From contig JAFZSO010000001.1 in the NCBI GenBank assembly GCA_017619355.1, forward strand, positions 1 to 35,612: a DNA stretch of 35,612 nucleotides. The letters are read 5' to 3'. This DNA comes from Muribaculaceae bacterium. GTDB lineage: Bacteria; Bacteroidota; Bacteroidia; Bacteroidales; Muribaculaceae. The notes beneath the pieces were generated by a model, which had not been told where the DNA came from, made no database searches, and was given only the letters and a program-made list of their open reading frames with translations. The position numbers and the translations under genes are program-made. Numbering within the stretch: the stretch's first letter is position 1; the number at the start of each line of letters is the position of its first letter. Positions 1-7,132 of this stretch are shown one piece after another.

Positions 1-347
<347 letters not shown>

Positions 348-484
348 TTATGAATTAATTAATTGATTAAATTGTTGGTTTTCAGTGTTGTGCTTCTTTA
401 AAAACTCGCTTGCCCCAAAGGCCTCTCCGGTCTTTGCCCCCAAGGGCCTTTCAGGACTCAGCGGCTCTTCTTATAAATAATGTG

Positions 485-515
485 CGAAATTACTCAAAAT
501 ATTTCACCTCTCAAA
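485..515 (-). promoter_or_regulatory. Probable promoter of the PFOR gene
   Basis: On the minus strand TTTG (515-512) is followed after 19 bases by TAATTTCG (492-485), close to the Bacteroidetes -33/-7 pattern TTTG and TAnnTTTG. It would give a leader of about 140 nt. The leader holds G/C-rich stretches with related cores (GGCCCTTGGGGGC and GGCCTTTGGGGC) of unknown role. Confidence 0.5.
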
Positions 516-607
516 GTTTTTTCACGATTTTCGGTCGCCCGTCAGGTGGTTTTTAAGAATGTGAAAACAAATTTGCCTTGAGTGGCTTTTAAGCCAAGGT
601 TTTTTTG

Positions 608-615
608 TAACTTTG
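608..615 (+). promoter_or_regulatory. -7 element of the PP2C-like gene
   Basis: TAACTTTG matches TAnnTTTG exactly and lies 30 bases before the ATG. No good TTTG element is seen at the expected spacing; the inverted repeat GGCTT-TT-AAGCC occupies the -33 to -20 zone instead, which may mean regulated use. Confidence 0.55.
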
Positions 616-644
616 TACCCAAATTTGAAAATCAGAATTGAACT

Positions 645-1715
645 ATGAAAGTAAAACTCGATACTCCTATTTATATTGAAAACGGCCGCGATGTGCTGCT
701 GCCGGCACGCGAACAGCTGGGCTACGACAGCCAGGTGTTCATAGCCAGCGACGACGAGATTGTGGCACGCGCACTTGCCAGTTACATCAACGACGAGTTC
801 AACCTCGATAAGGCCGTCACCGACCAGCTCTTCAACGAGGCCCTCGACGCCGCTCTCAACACCAAGGACCATCGCGTGAAGCGGTGCAACCTCTCGGTGG
901 CCATCTACAACCACGGTGGCTGCTATGTGGCGCAGATGGGCAGCAGCCGCGTGCTGCAGGTGAGACCCTCGACACAGGAAATCGTCTATGACTCGCGCTC
1001 GCAGGTGCTCGACATCTATAGCTCGAAGGCCAAGGTGGAGCAGATTGGCGACATCCAGGCAGGCGACTACTTCCTGCTCACCACCGCCGAGATGATCGAC
1101 TATCGTGCCATCAAGCGCATCCTCTCTGACCCCGACAAGGACGATGAGCAGAAGATGAACCTCATTGCCGATGCGCTCAAGACGGCCAAGACCACCTCTA
1201 ATGTCACTCCCGCCGCCATCCTCAACCACATCGACGAGGTAGAGGGCCGCCGTCGTAGCATCAGCGCACCTGGTGCCAAGACCATGAAGTATCTGCTCTA
1301 TCTGGTCATTGCCGCTGTGCTTGCCGGAGCAGCCTATTACCTGATCAAGAACAACCCCTTTGCCGGCACGGGTGGCGACGACAATGAAGACAGGATCGAC
1401 ACCGCCAGCATGATTACCACCAAGGCTCCCTCAGAAGTTGACCTTGTGGTCACCACCGAGCAGGCGGCCGAAACAGTTGATACCGCCTCGACTGAGCTCA
1501 CTCCTGAGCAGCTTGAGGCCAAGAAGCTGAAAGAGGCTGCCGACAAGGCTAAGGCCGAGAAGGAGAAGGCCGAGCGTGAGCGCCGCCAGGAGGCTAATAT
1601 CTACAAAGACATCAAGGTCGAGCCTTCGCATGATGTGAAGCCCGAACAGGATGTCAAACCCGTTGAAGCACCTAAACATGAGGTGCCTGTGACGGGCGTT
1701 GAACCCACTAACTGA
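645..1715 (+). CDS. PP2C-like (degenerate) protein with single transmembrane segment
   Basis: The protein has 356 residues. Residues 1-205 resemble the PP2C Ser/Thr phosphatase fold: NLSVAIYNHGGCYVAQMGSS (82-101) sits where PP2C has the strand pair ending in GDSR, and GDYFLLTTAEM (140-150) sits where PP2C has GDxxLLxSDG. The metal-binding aspartates of these motifs are absent (GSSR, and TTAEM instead of SDGL). A membrane segment covers about 215-234, followed by a charged, Lys/Glu/Ala-rich segment at about 285-330. The likely topology is a cytoplasmic phosphatase-like domain anchored by one helix, with the tail outside. The role is unknown; catalytic activity is doubtful. The gene stands alone between a promoter and a terminator. 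Confidence 0.6.
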   Translation: MKVKLDTPIYIENGRDVLLPAREQLGYDSQVFIASDDEIVARALASYINDEFNLDKAVTDQLFNEALDAALNTKDHRVKRCNLSVAIYNHGGCYVAQMGSSRVLQVRPSTQEIVYDSRSQVLDIYSSKAKVEQIGDIQAGDYFLLTTAEMIDYRAIKRILSDPDKDDEQKMNLIADALKTAKTTSNVTPAAILNHIDEVEGRRRSISAPGAKTMKYLLYLVIAAVLAGAAYYLIKNNPFAGTGGDDNEDRIDTASMITTKAPSEVDLVVTTEQAAETVDTASTELTPEQLEAKKLKEAADKAKAEKEKAERERRQEANIYKDIKVEPSHDVKPEQDVKPVEAPKHEVPVTGVEPTN

Positions 1716-1750
1716 TCCAGTGGAATAGGGCAGCGCTGCCCGTGATAAAC

Positions 1751-1787
1751 AAAACGGCTTGAGCCACATGGGGTTCAAGCCGTTTTT
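1751..1787 (+). terminator. Rho-independent terminator after the PP2C-like gene
   Basis: AAAACGGCTTGA (1751-1762) pairs with TCAAGCCGTTTT (1775-1786), followed by a further T. The A-run on the other side means it may also end leftward transcription from the beta-helix gene. A perfect palindrome GGGCAGCGCTGCCC (1728-1741) lies just upstream. Confidence 0.85.
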
Positions 1788-1800
1788 GTGTCTGTTGAGT

Positions 1801-1872
1801 CGAGCAGTCGATTATTCGAGCAGTCGATTATTCGATCATTCGATCATTCGAGTGGGCGAGTAGGCGAGATTA
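1801..1872. repeat. Nine-unit array of 8-bp repeats overlapping a stop codon
   Basis: The stretch reads in register as CGAGCAGT, CGATTATT, CGAGCAGT, CGATTATT, CGATCATT, CGATCATT, CGAGTGGG, CGAGTAGG, CGAGATTA. Every unit starts with CGA. The last unit contains the TAA stop (minus strand, 1870-1872) of the adjacent beta-helix gene. A related octamer array is at 16112-16183. Confidence 0.9.
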
Positions 1873-2790
1873 CTTCTTAGGCCCAATCTTGCGGGGAGTG
1901 AGTTCCTTGAGGTCTTCAAGCCACTGGCACGGAGTCTGTTCCTCGACGAGATCTTTCAGTTTGTACTTGTTAGTCTGCCATTGAGGGTGATGAATCTCGC
2001 AGCCATCGAGCTTGATGGGCACACTAATCTCAAACAGGTTACCGTTGTTCTGCGCCCAACGGCAGTCGTCAAACCTGATCCACTGAGATTCGCCGCCAAT
2101 GCACACCAGGCCATACTCGCGGTTGCGAATGAAGTCGCACTTCTCAAAGTTCACGAACTTGCAGCTTCTCAGTTCCATGATACCATAGGAACAGTCGCGG
2201 ATAATGCTCCTTTTCATCTCCACGCCACGGCTTTCGCTGGCCTCGATGCCATAGGTGCCGCAGCCATAGAGGTCGCAGTCTTCAATGGTGATGTCCTCGC
2301 AATCGCTCATGCCAATCACGCCACCCGTGCAGTAGCCCTCGTCGGTGTGCCCCAGGGTGAGGTTCTTGATGGTGATGTTGTTGCATTTCTCGAAGTTGAA
2401 CACATTGGCATACCGCGGAGTCACCACGATTTCCACATTTTTCTCGCCAACGATGGTGAGGTTGTGCAGCTTCATCAGCGTGAGCATGCGGCCGTCGAAC
2501 TCGTTGTCGCTGGCTGCGGTGCTGTACTGCGACAGGCTGCTGTGGTCATAGTCATCTTCGACCCACACAAGGTTAGATTCCAGCGACAGGGCGCGGTCTT
2601 CAAGCACTTCTGAGAGGTTCAGCGTGGTGTTCTTGGCAATCGTGATTTCACGGTTGCTGTCCAGAGCCTTCAGAAACTCTTTCACATTCTTGACTTTCAC
2701 TTTGGTCACAGGTTCCACCACTCGTGCCTGTGAGGTGATGCAGCCCATGGCAATGAGCATGCAGCTGAGAGTGAAAATAATTTTTTTCAT
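1870..2790 (-). CDS. Secreted right-handed beta-helix protein (NosD/pectate-lyase-like fold)
   Basis: The protein has 306 residues with an N-terminal signal peptide (about 1-22, ending near SQA-RVV). From about residue 75 it shows parallel beta-helix rungs: LHNLTIVGEKNVEIVVTPRY, CNNITIKNLTLGHTDEGYCT, CEDITIEDCDLYGCGTYGIE, SRGVEMKRSIIRDCSYGIME, then a C-terminal WIRFDDCRWAQNNG rung. This is the pattern of proteins with beta-helix rungs of about 22 residues. Cysteines recur within the rungs (C at the CxxITI turns). No catalytic residues of a known polysaccharide lyase could be picked out, so substrate binding rather than catalysis is equally possible. It has its own -7 element and no operon partner. 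Confidence 0.75.
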   Translation of the reverse strand: MKKIIFTLSCMLIAMGCITSQARVVEPVTKVKVKNVKEFLKALDSNREITIAKNTTLNLSEVLEDRALSLESNLVWVEDDYDHSSLSQYSTAASDNEFDGRMLTLMKLHNLTIVGEKNVEIVVTPRYANVFNFEKCNNITIKNLTLGHTDEGYCTGGVIGMSDCEDITIEDCDLYGCGTYGIEASESRGVEMKRSIIRDCSYGIMELRSCKFVNFEKCDFIRNREYGLVCIGGESQWIRFDDCRWAQNNGNLFEISVPIKLDGCEIHHPQWQTNKYKLKDLVEEQTPCQWLEDLKELTPRKIGPKK

Positions 2791-2833
2791 AGAGCAATAG
2801 TTATGTTATGGATTGATAAAGATTCAATTTTTA

Positions 2834-2841
2834 CAAAGTTA
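2834..2841 (-). promoter_or_regulatory. -7 element of the beta-helix gene
   Basis: TAACTTTG on the minus strand, 43 bases before the ATG at 2790. No clear -33 TTTG was seen at 19-21 bases. Confidence 0.5.
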
Positions 2842-2929
2842 GACAATAATCATCGTTCATGGTTTAATTGAAACCTTAATAAAAGTTAATCTTGTCATGC
2901 GATGCCTGCAAGAGTCTCTCATAAGCCGC

Positions 2930-2963
2930 AAAAAAATCCCCGCTGGCGCAATGCCGCGGGGAT
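2930..2963 (-). terminator. Rho-independent terminator of the PPi-PFK gene
   Basis: On the minus strand ATCCCCGC (2963-2956) pairs with GCGGGGAT (2943-2936), followed by a run of T (2936-2930). It lies about 80 bases past the stop codon of the phosphofructokinase gene. Confidence 0.85.
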
Positions 2964-3045
2964 GCAAGCTGTGAGTAAAGGGTTATAAATCGCTCAATCA
3001 GTCAGATTGGGCTTGGAGGTGGATGCTAATCAGCACACACACCTT

Positions 3046-4713
3046 TTATTGTTCCTCGTGCTCGTAGTAGAGTGTGAGTGTAGTCTGGTCGGTCATTTCC
3101 GAGGGGCCGAAGTACTGGATGGGGCCAGGATAGTTGAAGCAGGTGTCCTTTGCCCAGATTTCGCGCATCTGTGCAAATGCCTTGAAGGGGTTGCCGTTCA
3201 GGTCAACCAAGGCCTTCTTGATCACGGGTTTCTGTTTGCCCTTGCGCTGCTCCATGTTCATCATCATGGTGATGGGAATACCACCGGCAATCCATTCGCT
3301 GGCGGGCTTGGTGAGGTTGCGGATCGACGACATGTAGCCAGTTGCGCCGCAGTTCACCAGCTGTGCTGCGTTGTAGCCCAGCGAGTAGCAGTAGTTAGCG
3401 TCGAAGTTCGAGGGGATACCGCAACGGCCTTCGTAACCGAAGAAGTGGTGCATGCGCCTGAATTTGCCGTTGAACTTGCCTTCTTCCTTCATCTCGTCGA
3501 GTCTCTTCTTCACCATCTCGCTCAGCAGCTTCTCGGTCTCGATGAGCGACACCTGCACATTGCCGTGGGGGTCACGGTCCAGTGTGAGCTGGCGGGCAAC
3601 GCCCTCGGGCAGCATCTCAAAGGTGTTGGCGTTCTTCTCGCTCAGGTGGCTGATGACGAAGGCGCGCTGTTCATCGGGATGCATCTTGGCAAAGTCGGGA
3701 GTCTCGGCGAGCAGGTCGTTGAGCTCTTCGATGAGAGCCTTGATCGAGGGGAAGAATTCGATAAGACCTTCGGGGATGAGCACGGTACCGAAGTCCATGC
3801 CACGCGAAGAACGGTCGGCCACCACGCGGGCAATGTCGTTCACCACATCGCGCAGGGTGAGGTTCTTGGCCTCTACCTCTTCACTGATGATGCAGTAGCT
3901 GGGCTGAGTCTCCAGAGCGCATTCGAGCGCAATGTGCGATGCCGAGCGGCCCATCAGTTTGATAAAGTGCCAATATTTCTTTGCCGAGTTGCAGTCACGC
4001 TCGATGTTGCCAATCACCTCGCTGTAGATCTTGGTGCAAGTGTCGAAACCAAACGAGGCCTCAATCCACTTGTTCTTCAGGTCACCGTCGATGGTCTTGG
4101 GGCAACCCAGCACCTGCACAGGCACATTCTTGGCCTTGTAGTACTCGGCGAGCACGGCAGCGTTGGTGTTGGAGTCGTCGCCACCAATGATGACGATGGC
4201 GCGCAGGTTGAGCTCCTTGATGATTTCAAGGCCTTTCTCAAACTGCTCGGGAGTCTCCAGCTTGGTGCGTCCCGAACCAATCATGTCGAAACCGCCAGTG
4301 TTGCGATACTCGTCGATGATGTCGGCAGTGAGTTCCTTGTAGTCGTGGTCAACCAGTCCGCCGGGGCCCATCAGGAATCCGTAGAGGCGGTTCTCCTTGT
4401 TGATGGCCTTCAGACCGTCGAACAGACCGCTGATCACATTGTGGCCGCCGGGGGCCTGTCCGCCCGACAGAATCACACCCACATTGAAGGGCTCGCAGCT
4501 TTTCTCGCAGCAGCAAGCATCGTCGGCTTTCTCGAAACGGAGCTCGGGCATGCCGTAGGTGTTGGGGAAGAGTTGCTTGATGGCCTCTTTGTCTTCGGCG
4601 GGTTCGGTGGCTTCGCCAACAACGACTTTCACTTTACCTTTAAGTGACTCTGGCAGTTGGGGTTGATAGTCGGCACGCATCTTCTGCAGTGCACTTTTTT
4701 GAATGAGTATCAT
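3046..4713 (-). CDS. pfp: Diphosphate--fructose-6-phosphate 1-phosphotransferase (PPi-PFK)
   Basis: This 555-residue protein is the long-form PPi-dependent phosphofructokinase, converting fructose-6-phosphate and PPi to fructose-1,6-bisphosphate reversibly in glycolysis. Visible motifs are GVILSGGQAPGGHN (79-92), GGDDSNTNA (177-185), PKTIDGDLKN (205-214) and MGRSASHIA (254-262). The Asp at the second position of GGDD, and the Lys in PKTIDGD, are the established signature of PPi rather than ATP use. Length fits the plant-beta-like/bacterial long clade. A cysteine cluster CCCEKSC (67-73) precedes the first phosphate loop, which is unusual. The gene is monocistronic, with a terminator downstream. 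Confidence 0.96.
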   Translation of the reverse strand: MILIQKSALQKMRADYQPQLPESLKGKVKVVVGEATEPAEDKEAIKQLFPNTYGMPELRFEKADDACCCEKSCEPFNVGVILSGGQAPGGHNVISGLFDGLKAINKENRLYGFLMGPGGLVDHDYKELTADIIDEYRNTGGFDMIGSGRTKLETPEQFEKGLEIIKELNLRAIVIIGGDDSNTNAAVLAEYYKAKNVPVQVLGCPKTIDGDLKNKWIEASFGFDTCTKIYSEVIGNIERDCNSAKKYWHFIKLMGRSASHIALECALETQPSYCIISEEVEAKNLTLRDVVNDIARVVADRSSRGMDFGTVLIPEGLIEFFPSIKALIEELNDLLAETPDFAKMHPDEQRAFVISHLSEKNANTFEMLPEGVARQLTLDRDPHGNVQVSLIETEKLLSEMVKKRLDEMKEEGKFNGKFRRMHHFFGYEGRCGIPSNFDANYCYSLGYNAAQLVNCGATGYMSSIRNLTKPASEWIAGGIPITMMMNMEQRKGKQKPVIKKALVDLNGNPFKAFAQMREIWAKDTCFNYPGPIQYFGPSEMTDQTTLTLYYEHEEQ

Positions 4714-4768
4714 TGTTCTTTAATTTGAGAATGTTTTACATTAATAATTCATTTAGTCTAATTTTGTG

Positions 4769-4799
4769 CAAATTTCGCAATATTATTCATCTTTGTCAA
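4769..4799 (-). promoter_or_regulatory. Possible promoter of pfp
   Basis: On the minus strand TTG (4799-4797), 20 bases, then GAAATTTG (4776-4769), which departs from TAnnTTTG only in its first base. The leader would be about 50 nt. Confidence 0.35.
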
Positions 4800-4928
4800 C
4801 CCTTATTTGCATTTTTTAAGATTATCGCCCCCCAATCCCTCGCAAGGTCCGCGACCCGTCTGACCAGTCCCTCATTTTTTCAACGCGAATTTCACTAATT
4901 ACGCGAGGGTAATTCATTCAAAAAGTTG

Positions 4929-4970
4929 CGCCTATAGGCGTCGAAAAGCCGGCTGACGCCGGATTTTTTT
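4929..4970 (+). terminator. Terminator-like hairpin with an alternative upstream pairing
   Basis: CCGGC (4949-4953) pairs with GCCGG (4958-4962), followed by A and seven T. Upstream, CGCC-TATA-GGCG forms a small hairpin, and GGCGTC (4937-4942) can instead pair with GACGCC (4955-4960), excluding the terminator stem. No rightward gene precedes it, so it may be a relic of a repeat. Confidence 0.45.
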
Positions 4971-5097
4971 GGAAGGTGGGGACGTGAAGGAACGGTGGGA
5001 AGTGGTGGAAATCGTGGAAGGATGGGAAATGTGGGAAAAATGCAGGTTGATTTATGATAACTAATTGATTCAAAGAAACATTGGCTCTTTTGAGACC

Positions 5098-5181
5098 GTA
5101 CCGCATTCGTTGATTTTCATACCGAATTCGTGTTTTATTGTACCGAAGTCGTTGTATATTGTACCGCTTATGTTGAGTCGA
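5098..5181. repeat. Four 21-bp tandem repeats
   Basis: Units begin at 5098, 5119, 5140 and 5161, exactly 21 bp apart, each starting GTACCG or ATACCG, followed in the first three by a core such as CATTCGTTG, AATTCGTGT or AAGTCGTTG and a T-rich tail. The fourth unit is diverged and merges into the next repeat. The period is two helical turns, as in protein-binding iterons, but no partner gene is adjacent. Confidence 0.8.
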
Positions 5182-5298
5182 GTGGTGCTGCCTTCGGCAC
5201 CGCACACCAGCCTTCGGCTGACTCTTGCTGCACCATCTCCCCGAGCCCTTCGGGGTTGAGTCGAGTGTTGATGCCCTTTGGGCACCGCACGCCACGCA
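5173..5298. repeat. Hairpin repeat (83 bp) with a second partial copy
   Basis: The first copy (5173-5255) starts TTGAGTCGAGTGGTGCTGCC and contains three tight hairpins: GGTGCTGCCTTCGGCACC, CAGCC-TTC-GGCTG and CCCCGAGCCCTTCGGGG. A degenerate second copy starts at 5256 with TTGAGTCGAGTGTTGATGCC and keeps TGCCC-TTT-GGGCA and CACCGCACGCCA. A third copy is at 12175-12256. Confidence 0.8.
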
Positions 5299-5516
5299 AG
5301 CCCGTTAGGGCTGGGCAGATAATAGGCAGGTGGTGAAGCGAAGCGAAACCCCTGCAATGGAAGCATCAGAAATGATTAGCCCCATTAGGGGCGACAGATA
5401 ATGACATGATTCACTTTCTGCCGTCCCGATGGGACTAATTGGTGAGTGTTTTCATTTTACAGGGGTTGCGCCTACGGCTTCACCCCTGCCTAAATTCGTT
5501 ACAGTCCTAACGGACT
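5299..5516. repeat. Head-to-head doublet of 106-nt hairpin units (REP/BIME-like)
   Basis: Left arm 5299-5404 and right arm 5411-5516 (reversed) can be aligned end to end around a 6-bp centre. Each arm has three parts: AGCCC-GTTA-GGGCT against AGTCC-GTTA-GGACT; an imperfect stem opening GGCAGG and closing AACCCCTG; and ATTAGCCCCATTAGGGGC against ATTAGTCCCATCGGGAC. Stem differences between arms keep base pairing. The right end runs into seven T and could act as a terminator. Confidence 0.8.
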
Positions 5517-5674
5517 TTTTTTAGCTGCCACTAATAGTGAATCTCGGAGGACTTGGCATTAAGTATGGAAAACTATCAAAGAGCGCTTGTGCGTGTGGAC
5601 GCGTGGGCGAAGATAATGGATGGGAGCAGTAAGGGAAATGATAATCGCAAATAGTACGAAAGTCTGTGGGAAAT

Positions 5675-5726
5675 CTCCCAAACTCCTCAACTCCTTAGAG
5701 CGAAAGAACTCTAAGGAGTATGGGAG
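5675..5726. repeat. Long two-step hairpin
   Basis: ACTCCTTAGAG (5690-5700) pairs perfectly with CTCTAAGGAGT (5709-5719) across an 8-base loop, and CTCCCA (5675-5680) pairs with TGGGAG (5721-5726) outside it. No T-run follows. It lies upstream of the surface-protein promoter. Confidence 0.6.
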
Positions 5727-5769
5727 TTCAAGAGTTTTGCTGCTCGTTTCTTCGTTTACTAATGTAATA

Positions 5770-5801
5770 TTTGTAATTTCAAGAAAGATTCATTAAATTT
5801 G
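5770..5801 (+). promoter_or_regulatory. Promoter of the large surface-protein gene
   Basis: TTTG (5770-5773), 20 bases, then TAAATTTG (5794-5801): a full match to the Bacteroidetes consensus, 39 bases before the ATG. Confidence 0.75.
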
Positions 5802-5840
5802 CGCAATAAAGATTGTGATTATTAACCAAAAAACTAAGAT

Positions 5841-7121
5841 ATGAAACGATTTATTCTTTTAATTGCCACTATTGTATCGGTGGCGATAGCTGTCCATGCA
5901 GTCAACTACGACCTGTGGATCAATGGCATACAGGTGACCAGTTCCAACGCCAGCAATCTGAGCGTCATCAGTGGCGTGTCAGGTACGGTAACCTACAATG
6001 CTAGCACCAAAACCCTCACGCTGAACAATGCCGCCATGACGATTGCCGATGCCGAAAACATCAAGAACGGTATCAATGGGCTTACAATTCAGGTTGTGGG
6101 AACCAACACGCTCAATGTGACTGCGAGTGGTCATATATCATTACAAGTCGATGAGTCACTGACCATTGCAGGAACTGGCACGCTAAACTGTAGCGCCACT
6201 AGCACTGCTTGTTTTATAAGCGCAGAAAAAACGCTTACCATCCAGGGCGGTGTGCAAGCGAACTTTTCTGGTTGGTATGGTATATATGGTGACTGGCAGC
6301 ATTTATCCCACCTCGTTGTAAACGGTGCCAACACCAGAGTGACTGCTTATGGTGGAGATATCAGCATTTTTAGTGTGGAAACAGAGCTGAACGATGACCT
6401 AGCCATCACTTCCCCATCTGGAGTTTACATTGATGCGGATGGCTCTGCGGTGTATTCAGACGGATCATATGTTAGGGAACAGGTTGTCATCAGCAAGCGC
6501 AATCCTGGTGCCCCGATATACTATAACTTGTGGATTAATAATGTGCAGATTAATAGCGAGAACGCCAGCAATATTTCCGTTATTGCAGATACAGGATCTC
6601 AGAATGGGCATGGTTGTAGCATAAGTGGCACTGTGACTTATAATGCGAACACTAAAACCTTGACACTGAACAATGCCTACCTGGATGGTGTTTCATTACC
6701 TTCTAACATAAAGAGTCGGATTGATGGGTTGACAATCAATGTGGAAGGCCGCAATACCATTATATCTAGTAGTGAATCATTGAATCTGGATAAATCAGTG
6801 ACTATCAAAGGGAGTGGTGTACTTCACTGCAAAGGCACTTACAAAGGATGCCAGTTACAAGACGATGCAACACTTACAGTTCGTGATGGTGTGCAAGTAA
6901 AGTTTTATGGTCTGAATTATGGCGTCCATGCACTCTCATCCACAGCCAGGATGGTCGTGAGCGGTTCTTCGACCAAGGTGACTGCTTCCGGTAGTATTAG
7001 TTGCATTTGCCAGACACCGACAACCCTCAACAATGGGCTGGCACTCACTTTGCCACAAGGAGCCCACTTCGACAGCAACGGCACAGTGATGGATGCCAGT
7101 GGCGACACCATTAAAGTTTAG
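5841..7121 (+). CDS. Secreted repeat protein, 5' part of a frameshifted BspA/dockerin gene
   Basis: This 426-residue product has a signal peptide (1-20, cut near VHA-VNY). Two copies of a roughly 200-residue beta-rich module follow, starting YDLWINGIQVTSSNASNLS (about 23) and YNLWINNVQINSENASNIS (about 227). Each module carries a GTVTYNAxTKTLTLNNA block and later a TIQGGVQANF or TVRDGVQVKF block. The frame stops at TAG 7119-7121 in the middle of a module boundary, and the next module begins in another frame 11 bases on. Adding one T to the TTT at 7117-7119 would join the two into a protein of about 1,447 residues. This part keeps the only promoter and signal peptide. Function is unknown; surface adhesion or glycan binding is an inference. 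Confidence 0.8.
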   Translation: MKRFILLIATIVSVAIAVHAVNYDLWINGIQVTSSNASNLSVISGVSGTVTYNASTKTLTLNNAAMTIADAENIKNGINGLTIQVVGTNTLNVTASGHISLQVDESLTIAGTGTLNCSATSTACFISAEKTLTIQGGVQANFSGWYGIYGDWQHLSHLVVNGANTRVTAYGGDISIFSVETELNDDLAITSPSGVYIDADGSAVYSDGSYVREQVVISKRNPGAPIYYNLWINNVQINSENASNISVIADTGSQNGHGCSISGTVTYNANTKTLTLNNAYLDGVSLPSNIKSRIDGLTINVEGRNTIISSSESLNLDKSVTIKGSGVLHCKGTYKGCQLQDDATLTVRDGVQVKFYGLNYGVHALSSTARMVVSGSSTKVTASGSISCICQTPTTLNNGLALTLPQGAHFDSNGTVMDASGDTIKV

Positions 7122-7132
7122 TTCACATCAGC

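Larger units (their letters stand above)
4714..5840. other. Long repeat-rich intergenic region
   Basis: This 1,127-bp divergent spacer has no credible gene; the short ORFs in it are made of repeat units or are low-complexity. In order it holds the pfp promoter, two overlapping hairpins with a T-run (4929-4970), a purine-rich strand (4971-5035), four 21-bp tandem units (5098-5181), an 83-bp hairpin repeat plus a partial copy (5173-5298), a head-to-head hairpin doublet (5299-5516), an isolated long hairpin (5675-5726) and the promoter of the surface-protein gene (5770-5801). Confidence 0.8.

Noticed and set aside
3007-4647. 546-codon open frame on the plus strand opposite the PPi-PFK gene
   Set aside because: It lies wholly antisense to a gene with clear family motifs, has no promoter, and its composition (Val/Leu/His/Gly-rich) is typical of the reverse frame of GC-rich codons.
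5098-5181. Possible small CRISPR array
   Set aside because: The units are contiguous, degenerate 21-mers without spacers, and no cas gene is nearby.
4918-5366. Minus-strand frames with a seven-residue repeat through the 21-bp units
   Set aside because: The repeat is readable in more than one frame because its period is a multiple of three; the frames then run into hairpin repeats and have no start signals.
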